35,983 bases of DNA from a virus. The stretch spans positions 1 through 35,983 of the IMG/VR virus record IMGVR_UViG_3300006805_000077. One strand, written 5' to 3'. Position 1 is the stretch's first letter. Every line of letters starts with the position of its first letter. Below the pieces are notes generated by a model, which was not told the DNA's origin, ran no database searches, and saw only the letters and a list, made by a program, of their open reading frames with translations. Positions 30,355 through 35,983 of the stretch are shown in pieces. The translations under genes were made by a program, and so were the position numbers.

Positions 30355-30618
30355 ATGACACAAGTAGAATTCATAACCAAAGTAAAGATAGACCACGAGT
30401 TTTACAGATTAACTCTAGTGGATTACACAGGATATCAGTTTACTTATAAAGGCAAGTTTAAGGAAATGCCTAATTATATCAACGAGATCATTAATTCAGA
30501 TATAACTATTTCTGCCAGTAAGGTTGTATTGAAAGACGGTAGTAATGAATTTATGTCTAGGCATCAGTTTGTTAAAAGTAGAATCTCATTAAGTGAAATG
30601 AATAAATTGTTGTCATAG
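30355..30618 (+). CDS. Hypothetical protein
   Basis: Unrecognised 87-residue protein with beta-strand-rich sequence (FYRLTLVDYTGYQFTYKGKF) starting one base after the previous stop. Followed by a structured non-coding stretch. Confidence 0.6.
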   Translation: MTQVEFITKVKIDHEFYRLTLVDYTGYQFTYKGKFKEMPNYINEIINSDITISASKVVLKDGSNEFMSRHQFVKSRISLSEMNKLLS

Positions 30619-30770
30619 GCAATCGAAACAAAGGTAAGAATTAGTTAGATAACAAATAATCCAAAGTGAAGTAGTCTCGGATTCTATACTTGTAATACGT
30701 GAGGAGTTACTGACTACCAATTGCCAATAATCGTTTAGTTAAAATGTTTGACACCCTCTCGATTGTTTTT
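30619..30770 (+). ncRNA. Candidate structured RNA or leader
   Basis: A non-coding gap of 165 bases. CAATCGA (30620-30626) is complementary to TCGATTG (30759-30765), and five T follow, so a long-range stem ends in a terminator-like T run. Inside, GTAGTC (30671-30676) pairs with GACTAC (30712-30717) and encloses a possible GTAA/TTAC hairpin. The HAD-like gene starts 13 bases after the T run without its own promoter. A regulatory leader or a processed RNA are both possible. Confidence 0.5.
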
Positions 30771-30783
30771 AAGAAAATAAGTA

Positions 30784-31272
30784 ATGAAGATAATATTTCT
30801 TGACATAGACGGAGTTCTTAATTGTAATGATACTTATACCATCAAGCATGATGTAGAATACCCATACAACCATTTTGATCCTAAATTGGTAGTAAACCTA
30901 AATAAGATTACAGAAGCCACAGGAGCCAACATTGTAATATCTTCTTCGTGGAGAATAAACAGAACGTTCGACGAACTCATAGATATACTAATCAAAGCAG
31001 GAGTTACAGGCAAGATCATAGGGCAGACAGAAAGGCTACACTTTAGTAATTGGTCTAAGTCAGTACCTCGTGGTTGCGAAATACTTCATTGGATGGAAAC
31101 AAACAAATATCTTATAGGAAACTTGTTGGAATGGAAAGAGTACGTTATTATTGACGACGACAGCGATATGCTTTATTTACATAAGGCAAACTTCTTTCAG
31201 ACAGATCCTTCAGGTGGTGGACTAACAGATAATTTAGTTTATAGGATTATCAATTTTTTAGGCAGAAAATAG
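30784..31272 (+). CDS. HAD-superfamily phosphatase-like protein (HAD_SAK-like)
   Basis: A 162-residue haloacid dehalogenase fold protein. Motif I is IIFLDIDGVLN, with Asp7 the nucleophile and Asp9. Motif II is NIVISSSWRI (Ser). Motif IV is YVIIDDDSDM. This combination fits the small HAD domain found alone or in Swiss-Army-Knife RNA repair proteins. Possible roles are 5'/3' end processing of nucleic acids or nucleotide dephosphorylation; the substrate is not evident. Confidence 0.82.
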   Translation: MKIIFLDIDGVLNCNDTYTIKHDVEYPYNHFDPKLVVNLNKITEATGANIVISSSWRINRTFDELIDILIKAGVTGKIIGQTERLHFSNWSKSVPRGCEILHWMETNKYLIGNLLEWKEYVIIDDDSDMLYLHKANFFQTDPSGGGLTDNLVYRIINFLGRK

Positions 31273-31303
31273 TTGCACAATTCATTAATTAATCGTATCT
31301 TTA
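31273..31303 (+). promoter_or_regulatory. Bacteroidota-type promoter (TTGCAC / TATCTTTA), leaderless
   Basis: TTGCAC at 31273-31278, 17 bases, TATCTTTA at 31296-31303. The next start codon is at 31308, so the transcript should begin at or near the ATG. Confidence 0.75.
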
Positions 31304-31307
31304 TACC

Positions 31308-31520
31308 ATGATGACATTCAAAAAAGCATTAGAAATATTGAAAACTCACCAGCAGTGGAGAATAGGCGATATTGAAGAAATGCCATTTAAGCCATTAGAG
31401 ATAACTGAAGCCTTAGACATTCTGTTGTTGGTTGTTGACGACAAACTTGAAGCCAGCGCAAAGGATCGTAAGTGGGGAAACATGGAAAACAATATTCACG
31501 AACATCTTAATAAACCATAG
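31308..31520 (+). CDS. Hypothetical small protein
   Basis: Unrecognised 70-residue acidic helical protein (TFKKALEILKTHQQWRIGD). Probably leaderless; two ATGs in a row (31308, 31311) are possible starts. Confidence 0.58.
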   Translation: MMTFKKALEILKTHQQWRIGDIEEMPFKPLEITEALDILLLVVDDKLEASAKDRKWGNMENNIHEHLNKP

Positions 31521-31524
31521 GAAA

Positions 31525-31740
31525 ATGCCAACATGGAACTCAAAGGTAGACGACAAACCAAACAAGGATACCAACAAAATTATTAGGAAAGTAAAGAATA
31601 GTTGCACCCTAGTTTTAATTAATGAAGATGTAGTAGCTCAACCGTTTCCAGAAAAGCCAATGATCATTCACGACAATCCTAAGTATTTAATGATCACAAC
31701 CGATAAAGACTTTAATACTCAGGCATCAGAAATTAAATAA
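31525..31740 (+). CDS. Hypothetical small protein
   Basis: A 71-residue protein starting at ATG 31525, 4 bases after the previous stop. MPTWNSKVDDKPNKDTNKII is hydrophilic; the rest has short strands (SCTLVLINEDVVAQPFPEKP). A longer reading from TTG 31432 would overlap the previous gene by 89 bases and is rejected. Confidence 0.55.
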   Translation: MPTWNSKVDDKPNKDTNKIIRKVKNSCTLVLINEDVVAQPFPEKPMIIHDNPKYLMITTDKDFNTQASEIK

Positions 31741-31778
31741 CACTTCATAGGAATTTCATACTCCACAATCATTTTAAT

Positions 31779-31929
31779 ATGACTTACGAAGATCAACGCA
31801 AACAACAGATTTCAATAGAAATACAATGGCTTAAAGAAAAACTAAAGACCACAACCAAAACACATCAAAGACATTAACAGGCAGATAACCGAAAGAGAAT
31901 TAAACCTAGAACTAGGAATCTTTAATTAA
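31779..31929 (+). pseudogene. Small gene interrupted by a frameshift
   Basis: An ATG at 31779 opens MTYEDQRKQQISIEIQWLKE and goes on through a Lys-rich helix, but its frame stops at 31875-31877. In the +1 frame the sequence after about 31857 reads KHIKDINRQITERELNLELG and reaches a TAA at 31927-31929. Both halves look like one helical protein of about 50 residues. A single-base loss or gain in the AC-rich run near 31850-31862 would restore it. Either a real mutation, a frameshift site or a sequence error. Confidence 0.5.
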
Positions 31930-32016
31930 TGTTTTATCACTTATTTACATAAAGTCACGATTTTAACCGCTTTTCAAGACTTTTGGGTATTCACAGCCGT
32001 CGAAAACTCAGCGTGA
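31930..32016. other. Intergenic stretch before the 21-bp repeats
   Basis: Nothing recognised besides short A+T-rich sequence. The repeat array begins at 32017. Confidence 0.5.
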
Positions 32017-32121
32017 GCAGGAATTCCACTCAAAAATACAGGAAAATCACTTGAATTTATAGGAATTTCGTTCGGTTTTATAGGAAAATGGTTTAAAAAC
32101 ATAGGAAAATCACTTGACAAG
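32017..32121 (+). repeat. Five tandem 21-bp repeats upstream of a promoter
   Basis: Five consecutive units of exactly 21 bases start at 32017, 32038, 32059, 32080 and 32101. The consensus opens ATAGGAAAATCACTTGAA. Units 2 and 5 agree best (CAGGAAAATCACTTGA and TAGGAAAATCACTTGA). The last unit runs into the TTGACA box at 32114. A 21-bp period equals two helical turns, so all units face the same side of DNA, suggesting an array of protein-binding sites. Confidence 0.8.
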
Positions 32122-32144
32122 TGGGCGGAATAGGTGTATCTTTG
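32114..32144 (+). promoter_or_regulatory. Bacteroidota-type promoter fused to the repeat array
   Basis: TTGACA at 32114-32119, 17 bases, TATCTTTG at 32137-32144. The -33 box is part of the fifth 21-bp repeat, so a protein on the array could directly repress or recruit polymerase. Confidence 0.9.
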
Positions 32145-32151
32145 TGGTATT

Positions 32152-32283
32152 ATGGTAGATATAGATAAGTTAAGTAAGGAAGAGTTGGAGAAGTTGAGAT
32201 TGGCGCAAGAAGCTGATAAAGAGCGAGTTAGGAGTGGATGGTATCTTGGGAAGCTGTTTAATGGAGCAATAAAACTCAAATAA
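32152..32283 (+). CDS. Hypothetical 43-residue charged helical protein
   Basis: ATG 7 bases after the -7 box, so a leaderless or near-leaderless mRNA. The product opens MVDIDKLSKEELEKLRLAQE and is a highly charged helix with a basic C-terminus. It is flanked by a repeat-controlled promoter and an intrinsic terminator, which marks it as an independently regulated gene. Possible small regulator. Confidence 0.65.
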   Translation: MVDIDKLSKEELEKLRLAQEADKERVRSGWYLGKLFNGAIKLK

Positions 32284-32325
32284 GTTTGCTGATTTATATA
32301 TAATTATTTTGTGGTGAGATAATGG

Positions 32326-32360
32326 AGTCGCTTAGAGATGATCTAGGCGGCTTTTTCTTT
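32326..32360 (+). terminator. Intrinsic terminator
   Basis: AGTCGCTTAGA (32326-32336) pairs with TCTAGGCGGCT (32342-32352) over 11 bp with two G-U pairs and a 5-base loop. T-rich sequence follows. Confidence 0.85.
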
Positions 32361-32820
32361 TATAGTGGTAGTATGTAGCGGAAGTGGGTATAAAGTGCGT
32401 CAGCGTTAAGCTAAAGTGGGTAATTAGACGTGTTAAAGAACTATGGAAACGTTAACATGAGCGTTGGAACGTGTTAAAGTGCGAACATGAGTATTTATAA
32501 TTGCGATTATGGGTGAAAGTGCAAGTATGGAAAGGCAGAAATGATGCTCAAAAAGCGTCTAAAAAGGGCGTTAGTAACGAAATTCCCGATAAAACACTTT
32601 TGTGTATGTTAATATACGGCAAATATTTGCATTTAGTCTCGTTTTACAGGTGGTCGGAGCGGCTTTTGGGGTCGAATTTGTCAGCTATGGGGTCTCGGAG
32701 ACGCAAATCTCAGCCTGATATGGGCTTTTCGTGGTGAATTTCTCAGCCATAGACGAAAATATGTCATGTATATTTGCATAAGTGTCCGATATATGTCGTA
32801 TATTTGCACAAAGTATTAAA
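32361..32820. promoter_or_regulatory. Repeat-rich non-coding control region
   Basis: No convincing gene in about 460 bases. Direct repeats include AAGTGGGTA (32392, 32414), ACGTGTTAAAG (32428, 32469) and AACATGAG (32454, 32484). An AATTTCTCAGCCATGG-like element starts at 32675, 32705 and 32737. TATATTTGCA occurs at 32769 and 32799. The last pair looks like two -7 boxes; the second has a TTGCAT at 32774 with 19-base spacing, a possible promoter for the gene at 32821. A frame at 32501-32737 is judged spurious. Confidence 0.6.
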
Positions 32821-33267
32821 ATGAAAGTATATTTATTCCAACAGGATGGACGGTCGAAGTTTTACGGTTCTATATCTGCTTTATGTTTGGATCTTGGTTT
32901 GTCAGTTCACACCTTATATAAACATGACTTCAAAAACAAATACGATGGTAAAGACTTTCAAATTGAGATGGGAACAGTTTTGACAATTGGCGACGTGAAG
33001 AAAACTAAACTACCTGAAGTGAAGCAAGTTAAAAAGTCCCCCTTGCTTGATGACTTGCCACTACCCGAACCAACCAAACAAACTAATTTGAAAGTCAATA
33101 TCCAAGATGGTACATATATAAAGAAACCTGACGGGTATTATTTCAAACTAAATGGTCTTACATTCCATGAAAATGAGTTTTTTACTAAATATGGCGAAAA
33201 ATATAGTTATCCAGAAAAAATAATTGGAGACATTCCAGACTTACTTTATTCATTAACAGCAATTTAG
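32821..33267 (+). CDS. Hypothetical protein
   Basis: A 148-residue protein from ATG 32821, about 15 bases after the possible promoter. The N-terminal 60 residues (KVYLFQQDGRSKFYGSISAL, LSVHTLYKHDFKN) could be a small HTH-like domain, resembling a phage-type DNA-binding module that reads sequence-dependent cues. A Lys/Pro linker and a beta-rich C-terminal part follow. Being the first gene after the control region, it may be a regulator, by inference. Confidence 0.58.
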   Translation: MKVYLFQQDGRSKFYGSISALCLDLGLSVHTLYKHDFKNKYDGKDFQIEMGTVLTIGDVKKTKLPEVKQVKKSPLLDDLPLPEPTKQTNLKVNIQDGTYIKKPDGYYFKLNGLTFHENEFFTKYGEKYSYPEKIIGDIPDLLYSLTAI

Positions 33268-33306
33268 ATATTACATAAATAAAAATGTGAAAATAATTAT
33301 AATAAT

Positions 33307-33340
33307 TGTTATTATATATGGTTAGGATTGTTTACCTTTG
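33307..33340 (+). promoter_or_regulatory. Possible promoter with long spacer
   Basis: TTGTTA at 33307-33312 and TACCTTTG at 33333-33340, with 20 bases between, three more than the standard here. The -7 box is good. It precedes a group of very small genes. Confidence 0.45.
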
Positions 33341-33379
33341 TGTATCGTTTAGAAGTTAAGCGAGTATGTTAGAGCAGAA

Positions 33380-33490
33380 ATGCAGCCATTGGACGGCAGA
33401 CAAGAGACCAAACGAAAGTTATTTGAAACGTGGAACGAAAGAAAAGAAAAACAGACACCTATATATAAGGAGCTACACAAGACATATTAA
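33380..33490 (+). CDS. Hypothetical 36-residue basic protein
   Basis: ATG at 33380 and stop at 33488-33490. The product opens MQPLDGRQETKRKLFETWNE and stays charged and helical, unlike random translation. The overlapping frame from ATG 33366 is less protein-like. The next leader begins within the stop. Confidence 0.45.
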   Translation: MQPLDGRQETKRKLFETWNERKEKQTPIYKELHKTY

Positions 33491-33515
33491 TTTTTTCACC
33501 ATATAATAAAGTATT

Positions 33516-33656
33516 ATGTACACTATAATTAAAAGTAGGGAAATGTTTTTTATTTGGATAAACGGAACATCTAAAAACACCTACAGTCATTTAGCTTTTT
33601 CAACTAAAAGAGAAGCGACAAAATTCTGCAAGATTAATAATCTTAATTTTAAATAA
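33516..33656 (+). CDS. Hypothetical 46-residue protein
   Basis: ATG at 33516 preceded by TTTTTTCACCATATAATAAA, a form of the recurrent leader motif. The product opens MYTIIKSREMFFIWINGTSK, followed by a basic segment (FSTKREATKFCKI). This resembles a short beta-alpha module. Supported by the leader and by spacing to the next gene. Confidence 0.5.
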   Translation: MYTIIKSREMFFIWINGTSKNTYSHLAFSTKREATKFCKINNLNFK

Positions 33657-33683
33657 TTTTTTCACCACTTAAATAATAAAGAA

Positions 33684-33941
33684 ATGAATAATATTCATAT
33701 AGAAACGCAAGGAGTAAAAGGCGGTAACACCAAAGTATCACAAGTTGGTTATCTTATAGCTTGTTTGAGACATCAACAAGATAGGATTACAATAGATGAT
33801 TTTGAAGGGTACGGAAAAGACTACAAGCAAAGAGAAATGCAATTAATTGAGATCATCCAGAATGGTAAGGTTTTATTTAGTGGCGACAAGTACCAACTTT
33901 TTGAAATCTTAAAAAGTCATACTAATGGAAACACTATTTAA
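33684..33941 (+). CDS. Hypothetical protein
   Basis: Unrecognised 85-residue protein with leader TTTTTTCACCACTTAAATAA. Helical middle (SQVGYLIACLRHQQDRITID) and a C-terminal alpha/beta segment. The stop is followed within 4 bases by the next ATG. Confidence 0.6.
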   Translation: MNNIHIETQGVKGGNTKVSQVGYLIACLRHQQDRITIDDFEGYGKDYKQREMQLIEIIQNGKVLFSGDKYQLFEILKSHTNGNTI

Positions 33942-33945
33942 CACC

Positions 33946-34029
33946 ATGCAAAACTTTGACCTATCAGTTTTCGGGTACGTCACAGAAGAGACAATAATTT
34001 TTATTAACCGCTTAAATTCAATGCAATGA
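33946..34029 (+). CDS. Hypothetical 27-residue peptide
   Basis: ATG at 33946 follows TTTAACACC, the leader motif, and the TGA overlaps the next start (ATGA). The product, MQNFDLSVFGYVTEETIIFI plus seven residues, is short and acidic/hydrophobic. May be a real small protein or a coupling peptide for the next gene. Confidence 0.4.
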   Translation: MQNFDLSVFGYVTEETIIFINRLNSMQ

Positions 34030-34202
34030 AATGCAAGACAGCACCAGCGAGCCACCAAGACAGATTTAGTATATTCCCAAACTTCCACAAAAGCGGATCC
34101 ATCAAGGGAATGAAAAAGCTTTATTATGGTTTTGACGCTCTTCTTATAAGATGTGGCAGCTACATTTATAAAGTAACTGAAGAGATCTATAACCAATATT
34201 AA
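34026..34202 (+). CDS. Hypothetical 58-residue protein
   Basis: ATG at 34026 overlaps the previous stop by 4 bases; stop at 34200-34202. Opening MKCKTAPASHQDRFSIFPNF is followed by a basic, tyrosine-rich part (SGSIKGMKKLYYGFDALLIR, SYIYKV). The compact alternation looks like a small folded beta protein. Function unknown. Confidence 0.55.
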   Translation: MKCKTAPASHQDRFSIFPNFHKSGSIKGMKKLYYGFDALLIRCGSYIYKVTEEIYNQY

Positions 34203-34210
34203 TTTAATTT

Positions 34211-34230
34211 TATCACCACCACAATAATTT
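34211..34230 (+). promoter_or_regulatory. Recurrent pre-start leader motif
   Basis: TATCACCACCACAATAATTT directly before the gene at 34235. Related forms precede starts at 15424, 15720, 26237, 33516, 33684, 33946 and 34803. Possibly a translation-enhancing leader in a host that does not rely on Shine-Dalgarno pairing. Confidence 0.55.
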
Positions 34231-34234
34231 AAAA

Positions 34235-34510
34235 ATGAAATTTCAAACAGGCGAACTTATCGCAACATACGCAATTAATGAAATGTTACACAACAGCCAA
34301 GAAGAACACGACTTTATTACTAACAGTATAAGGCGTCATGTTTCTGGAGACTGGGGAGACTTAGAGCAGCAGGACAAAGAATCGAACGACGATGCCGTAA
34401 TAAACGGAGGTCATATTTTAAGTGCATACATACAGGACGATGTAAAGATATGGATAAACACCACAGCAGACAGAACCGCAACTGTTATAATGTTTCCACA
34501 TGAATATTAG
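34235..34510 (+). CDS. Conserved mobile-element hypothetical protein
   Basis: A 91-residue protein of a family I recognise from Bacteroidota mobile elements and other plasmids or phages, without known function: RRHVSGDWGDLEQQDKESND, then GGHILSAYIQDDVKIWINTT and ADRTATVIMFPHEY. The conserved core is GDWGDL plus ADR-x-ATxxxFPxEY. It overlaps the following frame by 11 bases. Confidence 0.7.
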   Translation: MKFQTGELIATYAINEMLHNSQEEHDFITNSIRRHVSGDWGDLEQQDKESNDDAVINGGHILSAYIQDDVKIWINTTADRTATVIMFPHEY

Positions 34511-34802
34511 TATCACAAGGAAAGACGCAGCACAAGCGATGGCAGCCTTCCGCAAAGCAGGTATCAAAGCGCCCACAAGCGCAAAGATAGGAGAGTATTA
34601 TATTGACTATTATGCAATGAATATTTTAAACAGTACATTAAAGACTTTTGACGACGACACCCACACAATAGAGATGAACGACAACAAGGTAACAATAAGT
34701 TATGGCACATTTAAAGGAAGTTTTTTAGTTGATAAAGAACTAATTTGGCCACAAGAAATCTTTTTAAATCATCAAATTTTAACACCACCACAATTTAATA
34801 AA
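34500..34802 (+). CDS. Hypothetical N-terminal region, in frame with the AAA+ gene
   Basis: A frame from ATG 34500 runs without a stop into the ATPase gene. It encodes about 101 residues, opening MNISITRKDAAQAMAAFRKA, with a beta-rich middle (DTHTIEMNDNKVTISYGTF) and the ending ILTPPQFNK. The last ten codons coincide with the recurrent leader motif before ATG 34803. It is either the N-terminal domain of a fusion with the ATPase, or a former separate gene whose stop has been lost. Internal start at 34803 may also be used. Confidence 0.55.
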
Positions 34803-35983
34803 ATGGATACAAATACAATTTTCGCAGGTCTTCAAGCAGCAAGACAAAACAAAACAATGAAGTCTTTTGTGAAGGAAACAAAGGAGCTTTATAACATTGA
34901 CCTAAGTGTACAGGGTATTAGAAGCGCAGGACACCACGAAGGGCAGGTTTACAACAAGTATGCAGCATTCGAGAGATACGCAAAATCAGAGAAGCCACAG
35001 AGAGACGAGATGCCAAAAGAAAAGCCACAGAAAGCGCAGCCAGAGCCAAAACATTATGGTTTTAGTAATAAGTTAACAGAAAAGAGCAACGACGACGCAG
35101 CCACCGCAGCAAGCAACGCTCTAATCCAGTTAGTTAACAATCTTAATCTAATGAATGAAGATAAGGTCATCCAATTGATACAAAAACATGCTCAGTTGGA
35201 TATCGAAGAAGTAATAGAGCTAATAAAGCAACACAGCAGCAGCGCACCACAAACGCACATACATATAAATGGAGTGCAGGAAGTCACTAAGATTGACGGA
35301 TTGACACACCCGAAATTTAAAACAATCCTAACTTTGTTGTCAGTAGGTTTAAACCCATACATAACAGGGCCTGCCGGTAGTGGTAAAACATTCACAGCCA
35401 AACAATGTGCTGACGCATTGAATTTACCGTTTTACGCTCTTAGCTTGAGCGCACAAACCACCCAATCACAAATTTTTGGGTACATGAACGCAAACGGAAA
35501 TTTTGTAGAGACTGATTTTTATAAAGCATTCACGAACGGAGGTGTATTTGTATTCGATGAGATCGACAACGGTAATCCAAATGTGTTAGCAGCCATCAAT
35601 AGTGCATTATCAAACGGTGTGTGTAGTTTTGCAAATGGTATGCAGGAGAAACACCAAAATTTTAAATGTGTAGCAACCGCCAATACTATTGGCAACGGTG
35701 CAACCGCTCAATACGTTGGTAGAAATCAAATCGACAAAGCAACGTTAGACCGTTTTCAGATAGTTTATTATGATTATGACCCAGCACTTGAGTTAATGAT
35801 GTGCAACGATAGAAAGGATATTTATAATATGGTTGTCAATACTAGAAATCTACTCAAGGGTACAAAAGCAGTAGTAAGCCCTAGAGCAACAGCAGCCATT
35901 TACAAGCTTACTTCTGTAGGTATGGACATTAAGGAAGCTTTTGACCTAGCAGTGACAAATAAATTAACTGACAACGAAAAAGC
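34803..35983 (+). CDS. MoxR/CobS-like AAA+ ATPase (partial, cut by window end)
   Basis: AAA+ ATPase of the MoxR/CbbQ/CobS kind, common in phages. A variable N-terminal part (1-150) ends in an Ala/Lys-rich linker. Walker A is TGPAGSGKT (188-196), Walker B FVFDEID (Asp252/Glu253), followed by NGNPNVLAAINSAL. Sensor 1 is ATANTIG, and YVGRNQIDKATLDRF carries the arginine-finger region. Such ATPases usually work with a von Willebrand-type partner, expected beyond the window. Residue numbers assume ATG 34803; the frame is open 101 codons upstream. No stop before the window edge. Confidence 0.88.
   Translation, partial: MDTNTIFAGLQAARQNKTMKSFVKETKELYNIDLSVQGIRSAGHHEGQVYNKYAAFERYAKSEKPQRDEMPKEKPQKAQPEPKHYGFSNKLTEKSNDDAATAASNALIQLVNNLNLMNEDKVIQLIQKHAQLDIEEVIELIKQHSSSAPQTHIHINGVQEVTKIDGLTHPKFKTILTLLSVGLNPYITGPAGSGKTFTAKQCADALNLPFYALSLSAQTTQSQIFGYMNANGNFVETDFYKAFTNGGVFVFDEIDNGNPNVLAAINSALSNGVCSFANGMQEKHQNFKCVATANTIGNGATAQYVGRNQIDKATLDRFQIVYYDYDPALELMMCNDRKDIYNMVVNTRNLLKGTKAVVSPRATAAIYKLTSVGMDIKEAFDLAVTNKLTDNEK

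Noticed and set aside
31974-32279. Minus-strand reading frame of 101 codons with heptad-like repeats.
   Set aside because: Its repeats are the 21-bp DNA repeats read in reverse (21 = 7 codons). It also lies antisense to the promoter and the small gene at 32152.
32501-32737. Plus-strand frame of 78 codons in the control region.
   Set aside because: Starts at a non-ATG codon, has an unusual amino acid pattern, covers several direct repeats and lacks coupling to neighbours.
1-35983. tRNA genes and CRISPR arrays.
   Set aside because: No cloverleaf-like sequence with a T-loop GTTCRA pattern, and no regularly spaced repeat with unique spacers, was seen. The 21-bp repeats are adjacent and have no spacers.

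Overview
The window looks like part of the genome of a tailed, probably temperate bacteriophage of a Bacteroidota (Bacteroidetes) host. The host assignment rests on promoters. Twelve plus-strand sites have the form TTGACA (or TTGNNN), exactly 17 bases, then TATCTTTG or a close variant, which is the known -33/-7 promoter of this phylum. Shine-Dalgarno sites are not obvious and the DNA is A+T-rich. Every gene I accept is on the plus strand. Genes are packed with 1-16 base overlaps (ATGA, TAATG, GTGA), as in phage operons. I see no rRNA or tRNA genes and no CRISPR array.

Layout. 1-2308: DNA adenine methyltransferase, tyrosine integrase, small basic histone-like protein, RuvC-like resolvase. 2305-6305: a surface- or DNA-modification cluster of four glycosyltransferase-like genes (one of the beta-1,4-galactosyltransferase type), a SAM methyltransferase and a small lipoprotein. 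6306-7454: two compact promoter-plus-terminator units that look like small RNAs, a small gene, and a GIY-YIG nuclease gene. 7466-11305: a replication initiator gene with four dyad iterons inside it (a lambda-O-type origin), DUF3310, a C5 cytosine methyltransferase, a leaderless Cro/CI-type HTH gene, and a gene for an Acb2/Tad1-type cyclic-nucleotide sponge (anti-CBASS/anti-Thoeris). 11298-15347: a probable small terminase and a morphogenesis-like block, including a two-frame gene pair joined by a T10 slippery run, typical of tail assembly chaperones. 15368-19622: small early-type genes, a roughly 440-base structured non-coding region, a zinc-finger protein and a T7-gp4/Twinkle-type primase-helicase. 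19649-25489: SF2 helicase, NinB-like and NinG-like recombination proteins, SSB and large terminase. 25499-31929: many small hypothetical genes, a coiled-coil tail-anchored membrane protein, a structured RNA and a HAD-family phosphatase-like gene. 31930-32820: a gene-poor control region with five 21-bp direct repeats running into a promoter, a 43-codon gene, a terminator and several families of 30-41-bp-spaced repeats. 32821-end: small genes with a shared leader motif and the start of a MoxR/CobS-like AAA+ ATPase, cut by the window edge.

How the parts fit. The integrase and HTH regulator suggest lysogeny. The initiator, primase-helicase, SSB, SF2 helicase, RuvC, NinB and NinG proteins would form the replication and recombination set. 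The two DNA methyltransferases and the Acb2-like protein would protect against restriction and nucleotide-signalling defence. The terminase subunits and frameshifted chaperone belong to virion assembly. Portal, capsid and tape-measure genes were not recognised, so the structural region is probably mostly outside the window. All assignments come from reading motifs by eye; no database search was run.
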